DNA of 64,000 bases from assembly GCA_038380795.1 (NCBI GenBank), contig CM076266.1, positions 46,584,425 to 46,648,424 on the forward strand, written 5' to 3'. Of the stretch, positions 60,030 to 64,000 are shown piece by piece; the stretch's first letter is position 1; each line of letters opens with the position of its first letter. The DNA is from Pyrocephalus nanus. Taxonomy: Eukaryota; Chordata; Aves; Passeriformes; Tyrannidae. The notes under the pieces are model-generated. The model was given only the letters and a program-made list of their open reading frames with translations. It was not told the origin of the DNA and made no database searches. Both the position numbers and the translations under genes were made by a program.

Positions 60030-60320
60030 CCATTATCTATTTTAAATAAAAAGTAAATTGAATTTCTGCCTGAAAATTTTGTAACAGCTGCTGTTATGAG
60101 TAATATTTAAAGGTCATTGTGATTCAGAAAAATCGTTATAAGCAATCAGAAAAAACATGAGCAGATCAATTCTGTCTAAATTATTTTAGCTCATGTGGGG
60201 CAAATTGACGCATTTCAGAGGAACAGTATCCTTTAAAAATCTATCTACCTGGGATCATCTGATCAGCCTCTTCATTTGTTCCAGGCCGCGTACATACGAA
60301 CTCTGTCAGACACAAGAATC
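60030..60320. promoter_or_regulatory. candidate conserved enhancer
   Basis: TAACAGCTGCTGTTA at 60082-60096 is a short palindrome containing the E-box CAGCTG. Downstream lie GAAAAATCGTTATAAGC, AAATTGACGCATTTC and GGCCGCGTACATACG, which hold isolated CpGs in AT-rich complex sequence. No repeat or coding frame explains it. Function is inferred from texture only. Confidence 0.27.
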
Positions 60321-63300
60321 TAAGCAAAACTTGAGCTGATGTTACCCATGCAGGAAGTTTCTTTCATTCTTGCTTTCTGGGGACAGCAGCAGCTCCTGCA
60401 CAAGACTGCTGCCACCTCTGCAAGGACGTGGGAGGATGATACAAACATAGAATCACCACAGACCCAAAACACCCCTTTTGAAAGAAAAAAAACCCCTCCC
60501 TCACATCATTTGGCCCTGTATCTCTACACTCACTTGCAGCCTTTACTTCTACAGGGTCTGCTCAGCAGCCTCTGGGGTTAGTGGACAGTTTTCCAGTCAA
60601 TTTTAGTAGGAACTGAATCACACCATAATGATAGTTTGATCAGCAACTCGTACAGCCTCACACCTCAGATTAATGCAAAATGCTCAGGATGAGAAATTAC
60701 TGTCTATGCAAATTCGTGGGGTAAAGTCAATTGATGTCAGGTAATAATCTGGACAGGCAGTTTCCAAGTGCATGGAATATGCCTACAGAATCACACTGGT
60801 GCAAACACCTACATATTCGGATAAATAAGCATTTAGCCTGGGTACGGCCAAGGTTGCAGTGAAACGAACCTACTTGCCCTGATTTTCAAGCCAAGCTTCA
60901 TATGTGAGTTACCTTCCAGGATTGCTTCATACACTGTCTGCCTTCAAAGGCACTCCCAAACAATTCTGTTTTTAATGGTACATCTCTGCTATTAAAAAAG
61001 AAATTAGTACCAAACTTGATCCTAAATTCATATTGAAGCTTGGCCTACTGGTTACAAAGAGCCAGAGTATTGTCTATAGCCCTGATGTTTTGCTGCTGAC
61101 TGAGAGATGCCTCCTACTTGAGGGACCCTCAACAGGAGTAGAGGCAGCACAGCCAGATGTGTCATCGACTCCTGCACAGCCCAGCAGAAGGGACAAGCTG
61201 GGGGAGAAAAAGGAGCAGGAACAAATTATTTTGGGGGCCATTCCAGGATGGGAGCAGTTGGAGGAACCCTAAGGTTGTTCTAGCCTCCCTTGGGGGTAAA
61301 CATGGCATAAAACACTCCCTACAACCTGTCAACCAAAAACACCTTCATATGCACCTTTCCCACTTTGTAGAGTCCAGGTTGGTGTCACCCAAAATGCTTC
61401 AGCTACATTATTTTATTTCACTGTTGCCAAGCGTCTTCCTTGCCTGCCTTCCATGCTGCTGTTGAATGCAGGAACAGAACCATCTTCTGTGGTGCACGAA
61501 AGCAAAGATAACCCATTGTATTTCAAGTTGTAGAGCGGTAACATATATTTTTACTTCCTAGGTACTCCTAGGACCAAAAGTCTCTCCAGAAGGACATTGT
61601 TCTGGAAGAGCAGAATTGATGTAATTCTATTTTTGTGTGAAGAACTGATGTGGTAGTTGTTGTAGTCTTCTTAGCAAATGCCTGTGGGAAGGAGCACTGA
61701 TGAAAATACAAACCATTGAGCAGTGAACTGCTTCATATAGATATCATCATGGAGATTCCTGTACTTAGAGGGAGGTGGAGCTGGGGTTCTAATAGATCTT
61801 TTCCATCTCATTTTTTTATCACTATGATTCATGCTAATTGTTAGTGGGAAATCACTTAGTGTCAGTAATAGAGGTGGCACATGCATTTCTTTTTAGTCAC
61901 TGCACATATATTGTGTTTGAGGTGAAAGAAAGGGTTTATTTCTCCTCTCTTTTCCCTAGAAGCATGTTTGGATTTCATGCATAAATAGTCTTTCTTCCCT
62001 TAATCTGATTCACATGACAGTATGCATTTGCATAAAGCTTCTTCCTAGGAAAACCATTCAAACCTTTATCTAGAGACAGTAGACATGTCACGGAATTATG
62101 TCCTGCTTTACAAGACAGCTTCTTTTTTCCTTTTTCTGATGCATTATTTGTAGCATATGCTAATTTATTATAATAGTTATTAAGAGCACAAGGCCTTGCC
62201 TTTCAGCTTTCCACATTTCCCCAGGCATCCCCTAACGTTCATCTCTTTTCAACTGTGCTCATCTTTTCCTGTCAGGAAGTAAAGAACAATTAATACACAC
62301 TGCAGATAAAAATGTTCACACCAACCCACTCATTATTTGTTGTGGCTACAGCTCCAGTGTGCTTTGTGCTTTCTAGACATCCAACCTGGATCTGCCCCAG
62401 CAAGAACATGAATGGTAACATACCATAAAGCTGCTCATTTTTACCACACCATCTGCGGATGGCCAGAGGGACAGTACTGTAGTTTAGCCTAAAAATCTAG
62501 TTCTGGGACAAATAAAGCACAGATTCAGACCTGGCACTTTAAATTCTTCTAGTACTTCAGGGGTACCCACCACTTGAAAGTGGATGAGGAGTGAAGTCAG
62601 GATAGCAATTGTCCTCACTGGCTTGCTGCCATCATGAGCTAAAGTCTTACACCTGGTTGCTCCACTGAGGAGAATCTGAGCCCTCTAGACTAGGAGTGGA
62701 GTACAGTGTCCTTTTTTACTTTCAACACATCCAGTTCCCTAATCAAGAAGGAAGGTTTCAAACTCCTATCCTATCTCCTTCCTAAATTCCACATAGAAAA
62801 GCTCCTACCTGAGGGGGATCTCATACTCTAAAGCTTTGAGCTACTAATCTTAAGCCAACAGAGTCACAGTGGGATAAAGCTAAGCCCTAACTCTATCCCT
62901 GGCTTCCACTTTGTCCCCTTTCTAGTTCTTGGATTCACAGCAATATTATTCTGATTCTGAATTCTGACAAGATGTAGTGCATGGAATAACTAACTCATTT
63001 TTGTGGCTATGTAACTGAAGAAAGAGAGATCCTCCAGCCTGCACAGCATTAGTCTTGAAAAAGCTTAAGATACATAATGTAACAGCAAATCTAGATATAT
63101 TTTATGGCTTTTAATAAACAATAAAATTGTTCTGGACACTTTTATGAAACCTAGTTTCTTTTGTTCCAATCCTGAAATAAAAGTTTGAATGGAGCCAATA
63201 TCAGTATTTTTCCTCTTGAGAAAGTATTATGTTTTAGAAAGCCAAAATCTATATAAAATTCACTTAAATGCTACTTTTCCATGGAGTCACGAAGTCTCAA

Positions 63301-63764
63301 GTTGATACAATATTTACCATTACAACTGACTTATAAAGTGTCTTCTTGGGAAAGAGAAGTACAGATAGATGTTATATCAAAATTAAGCCAACAGTTAGGG
63401 TAAGAATAGATAAACATCCATTCAACAGAGAGCTAGAATTGTGTCAAGGGGTTTGGTGACACCATAAAAAAAAAAAAGTGCAACTCAATTAGCCTCTCCT
63501 ATGGGAAGATTTTGAATTTCCAGCTCAGCTGAAGTGGGTGGCTCTTGGTGAACTAGCAGAGTAATAAGCATAGCCATCCACCACTGTGTGTATGTTTAGA
63601 TACCTTAAATACATAAAATATTTTCAAAACAGTCAGAGGGATGCAAGTAAGTACTTTCCAATGAAACGAATGAAGGTAATATTCTAAATCCAATCATCTG
63701 TATAGTAAAATCACAGTTATTTTTACATTACTTATTCCACTGAGATAATTTGTAAAAGTAATGG
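60321..63764. other. unique non-coding DNA
   Basis: No gene is supported over about 3.4 kb. Frames at 61033-61465 begin at non-ATG codons and overlap. There is a short A run at about 63466-63477. No named interspersed repeat is recognised. Confidence 0.65.
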
Positions 63765-63796
63765 TTTTCAGAATATGGGGCCCCATATTTTCAAAA
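63765..63796. repeat. near-perfect 32-bp palindrome
   Basis: The centre lies between 63780 and 63781. AATATGGGGCCCCATATT at 63772-63789 is a perfect 18-base palindrome, and the pairing continues outward to TTTT/AAAA at 63765-63768 and 63793-63796, with only the pairs 63769:63792 (C:C) and 63771:63790 (G:T) mismatched. There is no loop. An 18-base palindrome alone is only mildly unexpected in 64 kb; the extension makes it more notable. Confidence 0.9.
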
Positions 63797-64000
63797 TGGA
63801 GCAACAATCCTTAATTATCAGGCTTACTTAATGTGCATGCAAACTAAAGAAGGTGAAGGTTAAATATTATGTTTAAAATTCAGTAATCAGGAAATGAATC
63901 TTTTTAAGAGGGAGAAATTATTTAGTGGGAGGCAAGCATTGTCCTTCTGCTTCTCAATGCAATCTTTGCATTCCTAATTATTCCATGTTGAGTAATGTAT
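63797..64000. other. AT-rich non-coding DNA at window edge
   Basis: Nothing recognisable is present; the sequence runs off the window without a feature boundary. Confidence 0.6.

Noticed and set aside
60447..60463. ATAGAATCACCACAGAC, resembling a CR1 3' end
   Set aside because: The following sequence shows none of the expected CR1 order, so this short match is not enough.
1..64000. CRISPR arrays, bacterial operons, tRNA or rRNA genes, recent viral or LTR insertions
   Set aside because: No regularly spaced repeats, ribosome-binding-site and operon pattern, cloverleaf-type sequence or paired long terminal repeats were seen on reading through; a covariance-model and repeat-library search would be needed to exclude small or decayed cases.

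Overview
The window looks like non-coding DNA from a vertebrate nuclear genome. A bird, or a close sauropsid relative such as a crocodilian or turtle, is the most likely source. Four things support this: there is no long open reading frame or operon structure; the sequence is AT-leaning with sparse CpG; microsatellites and poly-T/poly-A runs are scattered through it; and the only interspersed repeats I can recognise are short, decayed fragments resembling CR1/L3 LINEs. No Alu, L1, B1 or recent LTR element is visible, which argues against a mammal. The species and locus cannot be named from sequence alone.

No protein-coding gene, rRNA, tRNA or CRISPR array could be supported. The open frames of 60-209 codons are what six random frames would give, and the longest lie in GC-richer blocks (about 15.2-15.8, 31.1-31.6 and 45.2-46.9 kb) where stop codons are rarer. 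Many begin with non-ATG codons, overlap on both strands, and match no family I recognise. The window therefore reads as intergenic DNA or the inside of a very large intron.

Layout: 1-8.9 kb is AT-rich unique sequence with an (ATTT)n tract and one block of regulatory appearance near 7.0 kb. The 8.9-16.1 kb part holds a TTG/TTTTG array, a 48-bp tandem duplication and several blocks that look like conserved regulatory DNA. The 16-34 kb part is mostly plain sequence with poly-T and TA microsatellites, and contains a perfect 19-bp inverted repeat near 28.66 kb. A CR1/L3-like fragment sits at about 34.7-34.9 kb, and a second short one at about 43.0 kb. A GC-rich block spans 45.2-46.9 kb. The last part, 53.4-60.3 kb, has the densest set of enhancer-like blocks, rich in homeodomain TAAT cores, E-boxes and PBX-HOX-type sites. 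A near-perfect 32-bp palindrome lies at 63.78 kb.

The regulatory blocks are judged from sequence texture and motif content only. No alignment was possible, so they are hypotheses. If they are real, the window would be a gene desert carrying long-range enhancers of a developmental gene lying outside it.
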